Positions 43,559 to 52,635 of a stretch of DNA of 64,000 nucleotides are shown here, piece by piece (within the stretch, counting starts at the first letter, position 1; every line of letters begins with the position of its first letter). A program made the translations under genes and the position numbers. Source of the stretch: Streptomyces sp. TSRI0281 (GTDB taxonomy: Bacteria; Actinomycetota; Actinomycetes; Streptomycetales; Streptomycetaceae); the NCBI RefSeq assembly GCF_001905125.1, contig NZ_LWLE01000001.1, forward strand, positions 1,110,112 to 1,174,111. The letters are read 5' to 3'. The notes under the pieces are model-generated. The model was given only the letters and a program-made list of their open reading frames with translations. It was not told where the DNA came from and ran no database searches.

Positions 43559-44734
43559 GTGCCCTTCACCCTCGAACCCTCCTACGACGACCACCCGCGC
43601 CTCCAGGGCCTGGTCGTGGACCTGCGCCGCTACCTCCACGAGGAACTCATCCCGTACGAGCGCGAGCGCGGGCTCACCGCCGAGAGCAAGCTGGACCGGC
43701 CGACCCTCGAACACGTCTGGAAGCGCAGCCGCGAACTCGGCTTCTACGGCATCAGCCTGCCGCCGGAGCTGGGCGGACAGGGCCTGAGCCTGTGGGAACT
43801 CTGCGCGCTCAAGGAGGAGTTGACCGCCTCGGGCGCCGCACTGTCGCACTCGGTCCTCGGCGACATGGGCGGACCGCTGCGCGCGGGCTCCGTCGTGCAG
43901 TACGCGACCGAGTACCAGCTGGAGCGCTATCTGCTGCCCGTCATCCGGGGCGAACGCGCCTGCTGCTTCTCCATCACGGAGGAGGACGCGGGCTCGGACG
44001 TACGCCGCATGACCACCACCGCCACCCCGGACGGCGACTCGTACATCCTCACCGGCCGCAAGGTGTTCAGCTCGGCCGCGCCGTTCGCCGACTTCGCCAT
44101 CGTCGTCGCCCGCATGGCGTCGGCCGATGACACAGAGACGTACAGCGCGTTCCTCGTCGACCTCGACAGCCCCGGCTGCCGGGTCCTGGACGGCGAAGTG
44201 CCCATGTCCGGGCAGCAGATGGAGGGCGACCTCGACTTCGACGGCTGCCGCGTCCCCGCCGCGAACCTTCTGGGCGAGGTGGGCCAGGGCCTGCGCATCG
44301 GTATCGGCCGCATCACCCTCAACCGGCTCCTCCACTGCCCCTCGCTCATCGGAGCGGCCCGGCGCGCCTGGGACCTGTCCGTCGCGTACTCCAAGAGCCG
44401 CATCGCCTTCGGTCAGCCGCTGCTCGCCCTCCAGGCCATCCAGCACAAGCTCGCCGACATGGCCACCGACATCTACGCGGCCCGCTCCACGGTCATGGCC
44501 ACGGCCGCCCGCGCCGACCAGGGCGCGAACATCGGCGTCGAGGCCAACATGTGCAAGCTGCTCACCGCCGAATCCTGCTTCCGCGTCGCCGACCAGGCGG
44601 TACAGATCCACGGCAAGGCGGGACTCACCCGCGGCCACGAGGTCGAACAGATCTTCCGCACGCTGCGCATGTTCCGCGTGGTCACCGGCACCAGCGAGAT
44701 CCACAAGAACGCGATCGCCAAGTCCCTCGTCTGA
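43559..44734 (+). CDS. Acyl-CoA dehydrogenase
   Basis: 391 residues. The FAD/substrate motifs are CCFSITEEDAGSDVRRM and YILTGRKVFSSAAPFADFAI in the middle beta domain, and IAFGQPLLALQAIQHKLADM, QIHGKAGLTRGHEVEQIFRT and VTGTSEIHKNAIAKSLV in the C-terminal helical domain. It introduces an alpha,beta double bond into the acyl-CoA made by the upstream ligase, passing electrons to ETF. It starts at a GTG with AGGA upstream, 98 bp after the ligase stop. Confidence 0.92.
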   Translation: MPFTLEPSYDDHPRLQGLVVDLRRYLHEELIPYERERGLTAESKLDRPTLEHVWKRSRELGFYGISLPPELGGQGLSLWELCALKEELTASGAALSHSVLGDMGGPLRAGSVVQYATEYQLERYLLPVIRGERACCFSITEEDAGSDVRRMTTTATPDGDSYILTGRKVFSSAAPFADFAIVVARMASADDTETYSAFLVDLDSPGCRVLDGEVPMSGQQMEGDLDFDGCRVPAANLLGEVGQGLRIGIGRITLNRLLHCPSLIGAARRAWDLSVAYSKSRIAFGQPLLALQAIQHKLADMATDIYAARSTVMATAARADQGANIGVEANMCKLLTAESCFRVADQAVQIHGKAGLTRGHEVEQIFRTLRMFRVVTGTSEIHKNAIAKSLV

Positions 44735-44970
44735 CCGGAAGCCCGTACGACCGGCCCCACTGCCCGACCGAGGCACACCGAGGCACACGGGGCGGGCGAG
44801 ACGCAGACCCCGGCCGTCTCGCCCACCCCGGCGGCATTTCCTACCCCGGCCATATCGCAGGCCCCGGCCGCAGCGCTCGTACCGCCCGCCCCCGCGGCAT
44901 CGCCCACCCCGCCACGATCGCCGCCCCCGACCCGACCCCCGGCTCTTCCCCGAATCCGCAGGAGTCACCC

Positions 44971-46332
44971 TTGGCACCCCAGCCTCAATCCCCGCACCGG
45001 CCCCCCGCGCCCGCCGACGTCCGCACGGCAGCGGTGCCCCCCGCCCCCGACCGTCGCCGCGCCTGGCTGGTCACGGCCATGATCGTGGCCTTCATGGTCG
45101 TCAACTTCGCCGACAAGTCCGTCCTGGGCCTCGCCGCCGTCCCGATCATGGACGAACTGCACATCAGCAACAGCACCTACGGGCTGATCTCCAGTTCCTT
45201 CTTCCTCCTCTTCAGCCTCTCCGGCCTGATCGTCGGCTTCTTCTCCTCGCGCATCACCAGCCGGACGCTCCTGTTCGCCATGGCGATGCTGTGGGCGGTG
45301 GCCCAACTCCCGGTCCTGGTCGTGGCCACGGTCCCGACCCTCATCGCCGGCCGTCTCCTGCTGGGGGCCGCCGAGGGCCCGGCCGCCTCCATGTCCATGC
45401 ACGCCCTGTACAAGTGGTTCCCGCCCGAGCGGCGCGGGCTGCCGTCGGCGCTGCAGATCGGCGGCGCGGCACTGGGCACACTCATCGCCGCACCGGTGCT
45501 CACCTGGCTCATCACCGGTTTCGGCTGGCGTTCGGCGTTCGCCGCGCTCGCCGTGACCAGTGTGGTCTGGAGCGTGATCTGGTGGCGGGTCGGGCACGAC
45601 GGCCCGTACGACGACACCCGCCGGCCCCTCCCGGACACCGCCGCACCGCCGACCGCCGTCCGGCTGCCGTACCGCAGGCTTCTGCTCACCGGCACGGTGC
45701 TGGGGAGCGTGTCCAGCGCCTTCGGCGCCTCCTGGGCACTGTCCCTCAGCCACGCGTGGCTGCCGGCCTACCTGCGTACCCAGCTCGACATGACGGCCGA
45801 GTCCGCCGCGACCACCATCAGTGCGGTCTCCGGCTTCAGCCTGGTCCTGCTGCTGACCGTCTCCCGGCTCATCGACGCGCTCAAGGCGCGCGGCCTGACG
45901 AGCCGCTGGTCGAGCGGTGCCCTGCAGGGCACCGCCGTATGTGTCGCGGGGACGGCGATGGCCTCCTTCCCCTTCGTCGACGCGTCGGGCCCCCGCCTCC
46001 TGCTGATCGGCGTGGCCTTCGGCTGCACCGCCGTCGCGATCCCCCTGCACTACATGACCACGGCCGAGGTGGTCCCCACCGCCCAGCGTGGAGCGGTGTT
46101 CGGCATCGTCGCCGCGACCGGCACCCTCCCCGGCCTCATCGCGCCGTCGCTCACCGGCCACCTCATCGACACGGCGGCCACGCAGGCGGCGGGTTACCGG
46201 ACCGCGTTCCTCGTCACCGCCGTCGTCATGGTCGTCGCCGGGGCGTTCGCGGTCGCCGCGATCCGGCCGGAACACGACGTGCGACGCCTGGCATCGGCCC
46301 CCGGCCCGCGCACGAAACCCGCGGAGGTGTGA
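44971..46332 (+). CDS. MFS transporter, anion:cation symporter type
   Basis: 453 residues with twelve predicted transmembrane helices. The first contains FMVVNFADKSVLGLAAVPIM and the loop 2-3/10 motifs fit the ACS subfamily of organic-anion importers (RLLLGAAEGPAASMSMHALY, WFPPERRGLPSALQIGGAAL). It probably imports the carboxylate that the ligase activates. Start is a TTG with AGGAG six bases before; the 236-bp gap ahead of it is a repetitive GGCCCCGGCC-type stretch with no gene. Confidence 0.88.
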   Translation: MAPQPQSPHRPPAPADVRTAAVPPAPDRRRAWLVTAMIVAFMVVNFADKSVLGLAAVPIMDELHISNSTYGLISSSFFLLFSLSGLIVGFFSSRITSRTLLFAMAMLWAVAQLPVLVVATVPTLIAGRLLLGAAEGPAASMSMHALYKWFPPERRGLPSALQIGGAALGTLIAAPVLTWLITGFGWRSAFAALAVTSVVWSVIWWRVGHDGPYDDTRRPLPDTAAPPTAVRLPYRRLLLTGTVLGSVSSAFGASWALSLSHAWLPAYLRTQLDMTAESAATTISAVSGFSLVLLLTVSRLIDALKARGLTSRWSSGALQGTAVCVAGTAMASFPFVDASGPRLLLIGVAFGCTAVAIPLHYMTTAEVVPTAQRGAVFGIVAATGTLPGLIAPSLTGHLIDTAATQAAGYRTAFLVTAVVMVVAGAFAVAAIRPEHDVRRLASAPGPRTKPAEV

Positions 46333-46452
46333 CCGGCACAAGGAGACGCCCGGGTCGGCGGCACGAGCGGATGCCCATCCCGCTCGTACGCCACCGCCTC
46401 ATGAACACGCCCCTACCTCACGAGTACGCCACCGCCTCACGAACACCGCTGC

Positions 46453-46524
46453 ACGCCCCGTACGTCCCGCACGCCCCGCACGCCCCGTACGTCCCGCACG
46501 CCCTGTACGTCCCGTACACCCCTG
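46453..46524. repeat. 9-bp tandem repeat, eight units
   Basis: Eight 9-bp units of the type ACGTCCCGC/ACGCCCCGT run without gaps, ending three bases before the stop codon of the ABC permease gene. The period is a multiple of three and keeps frames open on both strands. Confidence 0.88.
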
Positions 46525-46526
46525 CC

Positions 46527-47720
46527 TCATGTCGCGTTCAGAGCCACCGTCGGGTGGAGACGGGAGGCGCGGATCGCCGGGTAGAGGCCCGCGACCACGC
46601 CGATCAGCAGGGTGGCGGCCAGGCCGCCCGCCAGGGACCAGGGCGGGACCACCGCCGTCCACCCCTGGGCCTGCGCGAAGCCGTACGTCGCCGCCGCGCC
46701 GAGCAGTGCGCCCGTCGCCCCGCCCAGCGCCGACAGCAGCAGCGACTCGGTGAGGAACTGGAGCCGGATCGCGTTGCGGGTCGCGCCCAGCGAGCGGCGC
46801 AGGCCGATCTCCCGGCGGCGTTCCAGGACGGAGATGACCATGGTGTTGGCGACGCCCACGCCGCCGACCAGGAGGGCCACCGCGCCCAGACCGAGCATCA
46901 GGGTCGTCAGACCCTTGTCGGTGGCGGCCTTGGCGGCCAGCGCGTCCGAGGGGCGGGAGACCTTGACGCCCGACTCGTGGCCGGGGCTGATGGTGCGGGC
47001 CAGGATCGCCCAGACCTCCTCCACCGAAGCATCCGTGGAGCGCTCGAAGATGGTGGTGGGGTGGCCGTCGAAGCCGAAGTAGCGCTCGGCTGCGGGGAAT
47101 CCGACCATGGCCACCCGGTCCAGGGTGGGGACCAGTTCGATCGGTTCGAGGATGCCGACGACGACCACGCGCGTGTCGTTCATCATGATCGTCCCGCCGG
47201 GGCGGGTGATGCCGAGGCGTTCCGCCGCCACCGCGCCGAGGACCGTCGTCGGGAGGCGTTCGCCGACCGGGTTCAGCCAGACGCCCCTGCCGACCTCGCC
47301 GCCGAGCGTGGACAGCAGGTCGGTGCGGACGGCCTGGGTGATGACACCGGCGGTGCGCTCCTCGGGGACCACATCGCTGCGGCGGATACGGGCGTCGACG
47401 TCGGCGGTGGCCGTGGCGTGCCGCACCGGGCCGACCCGCTCGACCATCGCGACCGCGTTCTTGGGGAGCTTGACCGGCTTCCCCGTCTCGTCCTCACCCG
47501 CCTCCGCGGTGAGGAGGTTGGTGCCGAGCCGGTCGAGCTGGGCCATCAGGTCCGCGCGGCTCGACTCGGACAGGCCGACGACCGCGACCATGGTCGCGAT
47601 ACCGATGGCGATCCCGAGCGCCGAGAGCACCACGCGCGCCCGGCGCGCACGGAGGCCGACCGCGCCGACCCGGACGATGTCGCGGAGGGAGAGACGGGAG
47701 GGCTTGAGAGCGTTCCTCAT
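46527..47720 (-). CDS. MacB/FtsX-type ABC transporter permease
   Basis: 397 residues. One N-terminal transmembrane helix (ARVVLSALGIAIGIATMVAV), a large extracellular MacB-like domain, and three C-terminal helices, the last ending LLIGVVAGLYPAIRASRLHP, which is the FtsX signature. MacB-type permeases work by mechanotransmission rather than substrate passage. It overlaps the ATPase gene by ATGA and is the last gene of a four-gene efflux operon. Confidence 0.9.
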   Translation of the reverse strand: MRNALKPSRLSLRDIVRVGAVGLRARRARVVLSALGIAIGIATMVAVVGLSESSRADLMAQLDRLGTNLLTAEAGEDETGKPVKLPKNAVAMVERVGPVRHATATADVDARIRRSDVVPEERTAGVITQAVRTDLLSTLGGEVGRGVWLNPVGERLPTTVLGAVAAERLGITRPGGTIMMNDTRVVVVGILEPIELVPTLDRVAMVGFPAAERYFGFDGHPTTIFERSTDASVEEVWAILARTISPGHESGVKVSRPSDALAAKAATDKGLTTLMLGLGAVALLVGGVGVANTMVISVLERRREIGLRRSLGATRNAIRLQFLTESLLLSALGGATGALLGAAATYGFAQAQGWTAVVPPWSLAGGLAATLLIGVVAGLYPAIRASRLHPTVALNAT

Positions 47721-48526
47721 GAACCGACCTCTTCCGTACGGGAGACGGCGCGCGCGCCGGAATCCGGGACGGGACGCACGCCGGAAGGCTCGCCTGAATC
47801 CGGAACGGGACGCACGCCGGAAGCCTCGCCGGGACGCGTCCCGGTACGGGCGTCCGCGACGATCTCGCCGTCCTTGAACCGGACCCGGCGCGGCAGCGAG
47901 TCCGCGATCCCGCTGTCGTGGGTGATCACGCAGATGGTGGTGCCGGACGCGTTCAGCTCGCGCAGCAGCTCCATGACGATCTCGCCGGACGCGGTGTCCA
48001 GCGCCCCGGTCGGTTCGTCCGCCAGCAGCAGCCGGGGGTTGCCCACCAGGGCGCGGGCGATGGCCACGCGCTGCTTCTCGCCGCCGGACAGCTCGCTCGG
48101 CGTGTGCGAGCAGCGGTGGTCCAGTCGCACCTTGGCCAGCGCGTCCCGCGCACGCGCCCGCCGTTCCTTGAGCGGGACGCCCGCGTAGAGCAGCCCGTCG
48201 GCGACGTTGTCCACCGCGTCGCGCCCCGCCGCCAGGTGGAAGTGCTGGAACACGAAGCCGATGTGGCGGGCGCGCAGCGCGGAGAGCCGGGAGTCGGAGA
48301 GTTCGGAGACGTCGTACCCGGCGATCCGGACGGTTCCCGTGGTGGGTCTGTCCAGGGTGCCCATGACGTGGAGCATCGTGGACTTGCCGGAGCCGGACGG
48401 GCCGACGACGGCGACCAGTTCGCCCGCTCCGACGGTGAGGTCCACCCCGCGCAGGGCATGGACGCCACCGGGGTAGGACTTGGTGACATCCCGCAGTTCG
48501 ATCACCGGGTCCGCCGGTACTGTCAT
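47717..48526 (-). CDS. MacB/LolD-type ABC transporter ATPase
   Basis: 269 residues. Walker A is VVGPSGSGKSTM, the signature is LSGGEKQRVAIARAL, Walker B is RLLLADEPTGALD and the switch histidine lies in VITHDSGIAD. It powers the adjacent permease. The C-terminal 35 residues carry a 12-residue repeat (SGVRPVPDSG twice), unusual for the family and encoded by a direct DNA repeat. ATGA overlaps join it to the genes on both sides. Confidence 0.93.
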   Translation of the reverse strand: MTVPADPVIELRDVTKSYPGGVHALRGVDLTVGAGELVAVVGPSGSGKSTMLHVMGTLDRPTTGTVRIAGYDVSELSDSRLSALRARHIGFVFQHFHLAAGRDAVDNVADGLLYAGVPLKERRARARDALAKVRLDHRCSHTPSELSGGEKQRVAIARALVGNPRLLLADEPTGALDTASGEIVMELLRELNASGTTICVITHDSGIADSLPRRVRFKDGEIVADARTGTRPGEASGVRPVPDSGEPSGVRPVPDSGARAVSRTEEVGS

Positions 48527-49602
48527 GATTTCGCCACCCCGACCTTCATGCCCTCACGCAGCTCCGGGCCGCTGACCTCGATCAGCCCGTCGGCGGTCAT
48601 CCCCGTCTCCACCCGGACCATCGTCGACGTGGTACCCCGGACGACCTGGAGGCCGTAGCCGCCCCTCTCGCCGCGCAGGGCGACGACCGCCTCGACGGGG
48701 ACCGCGAGGACTCCCCTGCGCGCCTCGCTGACGAACTTCACGCTCAACGGTGCCTTGGCGTCCTCGCCGGACACCGCGTCCGCCCCGCCGTTCAGGACGA
48801 CCTCGACGGTGATGCCCTCCTGGGCGGTCGCACCGCCCCCGGCGGCCGGCTCCTCCGGGCGCACCGTCCCGGCGACCCGGCCGGGCGCGGTCCTCCCGCT
48901 CGGCAGGGTGACGTCGACCTTGGTGCCGCTCGATGTGAGCGCGCCGTCGGTCTGCTCCAGCTCCGCCCTGACGACGGGTCTGGTGGAGGCGATCGTCAGG
49001 ACCGCGTCACCGGGGCCGACCGAGTCGGCGAGCGCGGCGTCGGCGGCGGCCACCTTGACCTGACCGGGCTGGAAGACGATATCGCCCTTGCCGACCCGGC
49101 CGGTGCCGTCACGGTTCAGGGACTTCTGCCACCGCTCGACGGCGGTCGCGGTGCCCTCGTCGTACCGGACGTCGACGTACACCCCGGCCCCGTACCCCAA
49201 GTCACGTAGGTTGCGCTCCAGTTGGAGTACGTCGCTGCCCCGGTCGCCCACCTTCATCTCGCGGAACATCGGGACCGGCCCGTAGAGGAGGGTGACGGGC
49301 TTGTCGTTCAGTTCGTACAGCGCCTGTCCCCTGGTCAGCGTCCGCCCTTCGGAAGCGGCCACCGTGACGGTGCCCTCGACGGCGGACTTGACGACGCGGC
49401 GCTGCGCGAAGTCGAGCTTGCCGTCGACCGTCCTGGACTGCACGAGGTCGGTGCGCACGACGGCCGTGGTGGCGGGCGGCAGGTCGCCGCCCCTGCCGGA
49501 GGCGCCCGCGTCGTCACCGCCGCCGAGGAACAGGACTCCCCCGGTGACGGCGGCGGCGACGGTCACCGCGCCCAGCGCGAGGAAGGCGGCGCGGCGCTTC
49601 AC
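48523..49602 (-). CDS. Efflux periplasmic-adaptor-like protein with peptidoglycan-binding domain
   Basis: 359 residues. An N-terminal membrane helix (AFLALGAVTVAAAVTGGVLF) is followed by a MacA/HlyD-like biotinyl-lipoyl half (VEGTVTVAASEGRTLTRGQA). An inserted peptidoglycan-binding-1 domain follows (GDRGSDVLQLERNLRDLGY...VERWQKSLNRDGTG), then a beta-barrel. In Gram-positive bacteria such adaptors link MacB-type ABC complexes to the wall. Its GTG overlaps the upstream lipoprotein stop and its stop overlaps the ATPase start, so the operon is fully coupled. Confidence 0.88.
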   Translation of the reverse strand: MKRRAAFLALGAVTVAAAVTGGVLFLGGGDDAGASGRGGDLPPATTAVVRTDLVQSRTVDGKLDFAQRRVVKSAVEGTVTVAASEGRTLTRGQALYELNDKPVTLLYGPVPMFREMKVGDRGSDVLQLERNLRDLGYGAGVYVDVRYDEGTATAVERWQKSLNRDGTGRVGKGDIVFQPGQVKVAAADAALADSVGPGDAVLTIASTRPVVRAELEQTDGALTSSGTKVDVTLPSGRTAPGRVAGTVRPEEPAAGGGATAQEGITVEVVLNGGADAVSGEDAKAPLSVKFVSEARRGVLAVPVEAVVALRGERGGYGLQVVRGTTSTMVRVETGMTADGLIEVSGPELREGMKVGVAKS

Positions 49603-50270
49603 TGCATGCCGTCCAGACCGTCGAGCAGCTTCGACTCGCACGCCTTGCGGGCCTGCTTGTACGACGGCGACTCCTGGTCGATGGACGGGGACCCCGGGGT
49701 CGGGTCGCCGCCGGGGATCGCCTGGCCGCCGGACATCGTCGGGTTGGTGAACTTGGAGACCTCGTTGTCCCGCATGCACTGGGCGTGCGCGAGCATCGAC
49801 TCGTAGGCCTTTTGCTGGTCGACCTTGGGCGTGGCGTCCGACGCGGCCAGCAGCTCGGGGACGCAGGCGCGGTTCTTGCCACCCTTGATGCCCTCGTTGT
49901 TGCCGGGGCGGGAGCCGATCTCGTTGATCTTCGCCCAGTCGAGATACCCGCTGAGCTTGGGGTCGGGGAAGTCCTTGTAGCCACCCTTGGCGCGCATGCA
50001 CTGGACGTACGTCATCTGGGCGTCGTAGAAGGCGCTCTTGGCCGCGGGCCCGGTGCTCGGCGTGCTCCCGCTCTTCGCGGTGCTCTCGGCCGGGGCGTCC
50101 GGTACGTCGGCGATCGCGTCGTCCTTCTTCGCTCCGTCGGCGCTGTCTCCGCCGCCGCCGCAGGCGACGGAGAAGGCGAGTACGGGCACGGCCACGAGGG
50201 TGACCACACGGAGCCGGGCGGTGGCGCGGAGCCGGGCGGTGGCACGGGAATCGGTCCTGAGGAAGCTCAT
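49599..50270 (-). CDS. Lipoprotein of the efflux operon
   Basis: About 223 residues. The signal peptide ends in FSVAC, a lipobox, after a basic start encoded by an 18-bp direct repeat (RATARLRATARLR). The mature part has paired cysteines in similar contexts (VQCMRAKGGYKDFPDPKL and AQCMRDNEVSKFTNPTM), suggesting two related halves. It is the first gene of the operon and overlaps the adaptor gene by four bases. The start is uncertain (ATG 50270 or ATG 50309). I know no biochemical role; it may be the ligand or sensor component of the transporter. Confidence 0.75.
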   Translation of the reverse strand: MSFLRTDSRATARLRATARLRVVTLVAVPVLAFSVACGGGGDSADGAKKDDAIADVPDAPAESTAKSGSTPSTGPAAKSAFYDAQMTYVQCMRAKGGYKDFPDPKLSGYLDWAKINEIGSRPGNNEGIKGGKNRACVPELLAASDATPKVDQQKAYESMLAHAQCMRDNEVSKFTNPTMSGGQAIPGGDPTPGSPSIDQESPSYKQARKACESKLLDGLDGMQ

Positions 50271-50404
50271 GCGCTTCACGTTCGCCGTCGCGGATGATGA
50301 CGGGTCCATGGCCACATGATGGGAACGTAACAATGCCCCCGACCTGCGGGTCCATCCCGTACGAAGCAGGCGGTCCCGGTCCCGGCATGCCCATAATCGG
50401 CCCC

Positions 50405-51115
50405 ATGCCGCATGTGCTGCTCATCGAGGACGACGCGTCCGTACGGGACGGAATGGAGCTCGTGCTGCGCCGGCACGGGTACGGCGTGGACACCGCCGCC
50501 ACCGGCGAACAGGCCCTCGCCCTGCTCGCCGGGGAGCGGGGCGCGCGGGTCGAACTGGCCGTACTGGACCTGATGCTGCCCGGCATGGACGGCTTCGAGG
50601 TGTGCCGCCGCATCCGCGCCCGCTCCGCGACCCTGCCGGTCATCATGCTGACCGCGCGCGGCGACGACTCCGACATCGTGACGGGCCTGGAGGCGGGCGC
50701 CGACGACTACGTCGTCAAGCCGGTCACCGCGCCCGTGCTGGAGGCCCGCATCCGGGCCGCGCTGCGACGCGCGGAACCGTCGCCCGCCGGGTCCTCCCCC
50801 GGGCAGGCGGGCGGCCCGCCCGACCTCGGGGGCCTGCGCATCGACCGCGCCGGCCTGACCGTCACCAAGAACGGCACACCGGTCCCGCTGCCGCCCACCG
50901 AACTGCGGCTGCTGCTGGAGCTGTCGGCCTGCCCCGGCCGGGTCCTCAGCCGCGAACAGCTCCTCGCATCCGTCTGGGACCACAGCTTCCTGGGCGACTC
51001 CCGGCTGGTGGACGCGGCGGTCGGGCGGCTGCGGGCCAAGCTGGAGGACCTGCCGGCGAAGCCGCGCTACGTACAGACGGTGCGGGGCTTCGGCTACCGC
51101 TTCGGGCCGCTGTGA
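50405..51115 (+). CDS. OmpR/PhoB-type response regulator
   Basis: 236 residues. Receiver: VLLIEDDASVRDGMEL, phosphoacceptor aspartate in LAVLDLMLPGMDGFEV and the conserved lysine in DDYVVKPVTAPVLEAR. The C-terminal winged helix runs to YVQTVRGFGYRFGPL. The ATG lies 7 bp after a CATAAT -10 hexamer, so the message is probably leaderless. It diverges from the efflux operon and is the obvious candidate for its regulator. Confidence 0.92.
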   Translation: MPHVLLIEDDASVRDGMELVLRRHGYGVDTAATGEQALALLAGERGARVELAVLDLMLPGMDGFEVCRRIRARSATLPVIMLTARGDDSDIVTGLEAGADDYVVKPVTAPVLEARIRAALRRAEPSPAGSSPGQAGGPPDLGGLRIDRAGLTVTKNGTPVPLPPTELRLLLELSACPGRVLSREQLLASVWDHSFLGDSRLVDAAVGRLRAKLEDLPAKPRYVQTVRGFGYRFGPL

Positions 51116-52635
51116 CCCGGAGGGACAAGGGAGGCACGTACGGCGCCGCTTCGACACGGCGCTCCCTGCGGCTCCTCGTCGGGCTGCGCAGCCGGCTCGT
51201 CGTCGCGTTCGTCGTCGTCGCCCTGATCAGCGCGGTGACCGCGACCGCCCTCGCCTACCGGGAAGCCCGCACCGCCGTTCTCCAGCGCGCCCAGAACGCG
51301 ACCGTGAACGACGTCCGGGAGCGGGTCGGCACGGTGGCCGCCGACTTCGACGTACCGCCCGACCAGCGGTCGCTGTCCCGGTTCACGGCACAGGTGTCGG
51401 AGGGCATCGGCGGGAAGATCGTGGTCGCCCACTACCAGGACCTCGTCGCGGTCTCCGACTCGCTCGCCGAGACGGAGGGCCGGATCACCGCCGAACTGCG
51501 CACCGCCGTCATGACCGGCGACGACGCCGAGTTCCAGCGGGTGGTGTGGCGGGGCGAGCCCTACCTGGTCGTCGGCACGCCCGTCACGTTCGCCGACGGT
51601 GACCGCAGCGCCTCCGGCCTGGAGGTCTTCGCGATCGCCGATCTGCGGGCCGAGCGCGACGACACCGCCGCCCTGCTCGACTCCGTACGGGACGGCATCG
51701 TGCCGGTGGTGCTGCTGGCCGCCGTCCTGGCGCTGCTGGCCGCGAGAACGGTCCTGCGTCCGGTACGGAAGCTGGGCCGCGCGACCCGTGAACTCGCCTC
51801 CGGAGACCTCGGCAGCCGGGTCGCCGTCTCCGGCCACGACGAACTGGCCGAACTGGCGAGGACGTTCAACGAGACCGCCGACGCGCTCCAGCACTCCGAC
51901 GCGGAACTGCGCGAGCAGGAGGCGAAGGCCCGCCGCTTCGTCGCGGACGTGTCGCACGAACTGCGCACGCCCCTCGCGGCGATGACGATGGTGGCGACCG
52001 TCCTGGACGAGGACGCCGACCAGCTGCCGCCGGACGCGGCGCGGGCGGCCCGTACCGTCGGCGCGGAGACGGCCCGGCTGTCCCGGCTGGTCGAGGACCT
52101 GATGGAGATCTCCCGCTTCGACGCCAAGGCGGTACGGCTGAACGCGGCCGGGACGGACCTCGCCGGCACCGTACGCGCGTCGCTGGCGCTGCGCGGCTGG
52201 ACTGACCGGGTACGGACGCACCTCCCCGAGGGCGTACGGGCGGTGGTCGACCGGCGCCGCATCGACGTGATCGTCGCGAACCTGGTGGGCAACGCGCTGC
52301 GGCACGGGGCCCCGCCGGTCACCGTGACCCTAGGGACGGCCCTCGCGCCGGACGGGGAGTGGGTGACGCTGGAGGTCGCCGACCACGGTCCGGGGCTGCC
52401 GCCGGAGGCCCGGGAGCGGGTCTTCGACCGCTTCTACAAGGCGGACGCGGCCCGCACCCGTGGCGCGGCCGACGACAGCGGCCAGGGAAGCGGTCTCGGC
52501 ACGGCGATCGCACTGGAGAACGCCCGGCTGCACGGCGGCACGATCGACGTGGCCGCCGGCCCGGAGGGCGGGGCGGTCTTCACACTGCGGCTGCCCCTGC
52601 GACGTACCGAGGGGAGCCCGGAGTGCCCGGAGTGA
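51112..52635 (+). CDS. Sensor histidine kinase
   Basis: 507 residues: a transmembrane helix (LVVAFVVVALISAVTATALA), an extracellular domain of about 165 residues, a second helix (VVLLAAVLALLAARTV), a HAMP linker, the HisKA H-box RRFVADVSHELRTPLAAM (about residue 281), and an HATPase with N, G1 and G2 boxes (LVGNALRHG, VADHGPGLPP, GSGLGTAIAL). It is cotranslated with the regulator (GTG overlaps TGA). The extracellular domain is placed to sense a drug or envelope signal. Confidence 0.92.
   Translation: MTRRDKGGTYGAASTRRSLRLLVGLRSRLVVAFVVVALISAVTATALAYREARTAVLQRAQNATVNDVRERVGTVAADFDVPPDQRSLSRFTAQVSEGIGGKIVVAHYQDLVAVSDSLAETEGRITAELRTAVMTGDDAEFQRVVWRGEPYLVVGTPVTFADGDRSASGLEVFAIADLRAERDDTAALLDSVRDGIVPVVLLAAVLALLAARTVLRPVRKLGRATRELASGDLGSRVAVSGHDELAELARTFNETADALQHSDAELREQEAKARRFVADVSHELRTPLAAMTMVATVLDEDADQLPPDAARAARTVGAETARLSRLVEDLMEISRFDAKAVRLNAAGTDLAGTVRASLALRGWTDRVRTHLPEGVRAVVDRRRIDVIVANLVGNALRHGAPPVTVTLGTALAPDGEWVTLEVADHGPGLPPEARERVFDRFYKADAARTRGAADDSGQGSGLGTAIALENARLHGGTIDVAAGPEGGAVFTLRLPLRRTEGSPECPE

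Noticed and set aside
44127..48188. 1353-codon plus-strand frame
   Set aside because: It overlaps five recognised genes on both strands and has the Arg/Pro/Ala composition of an out-of-frame reading.
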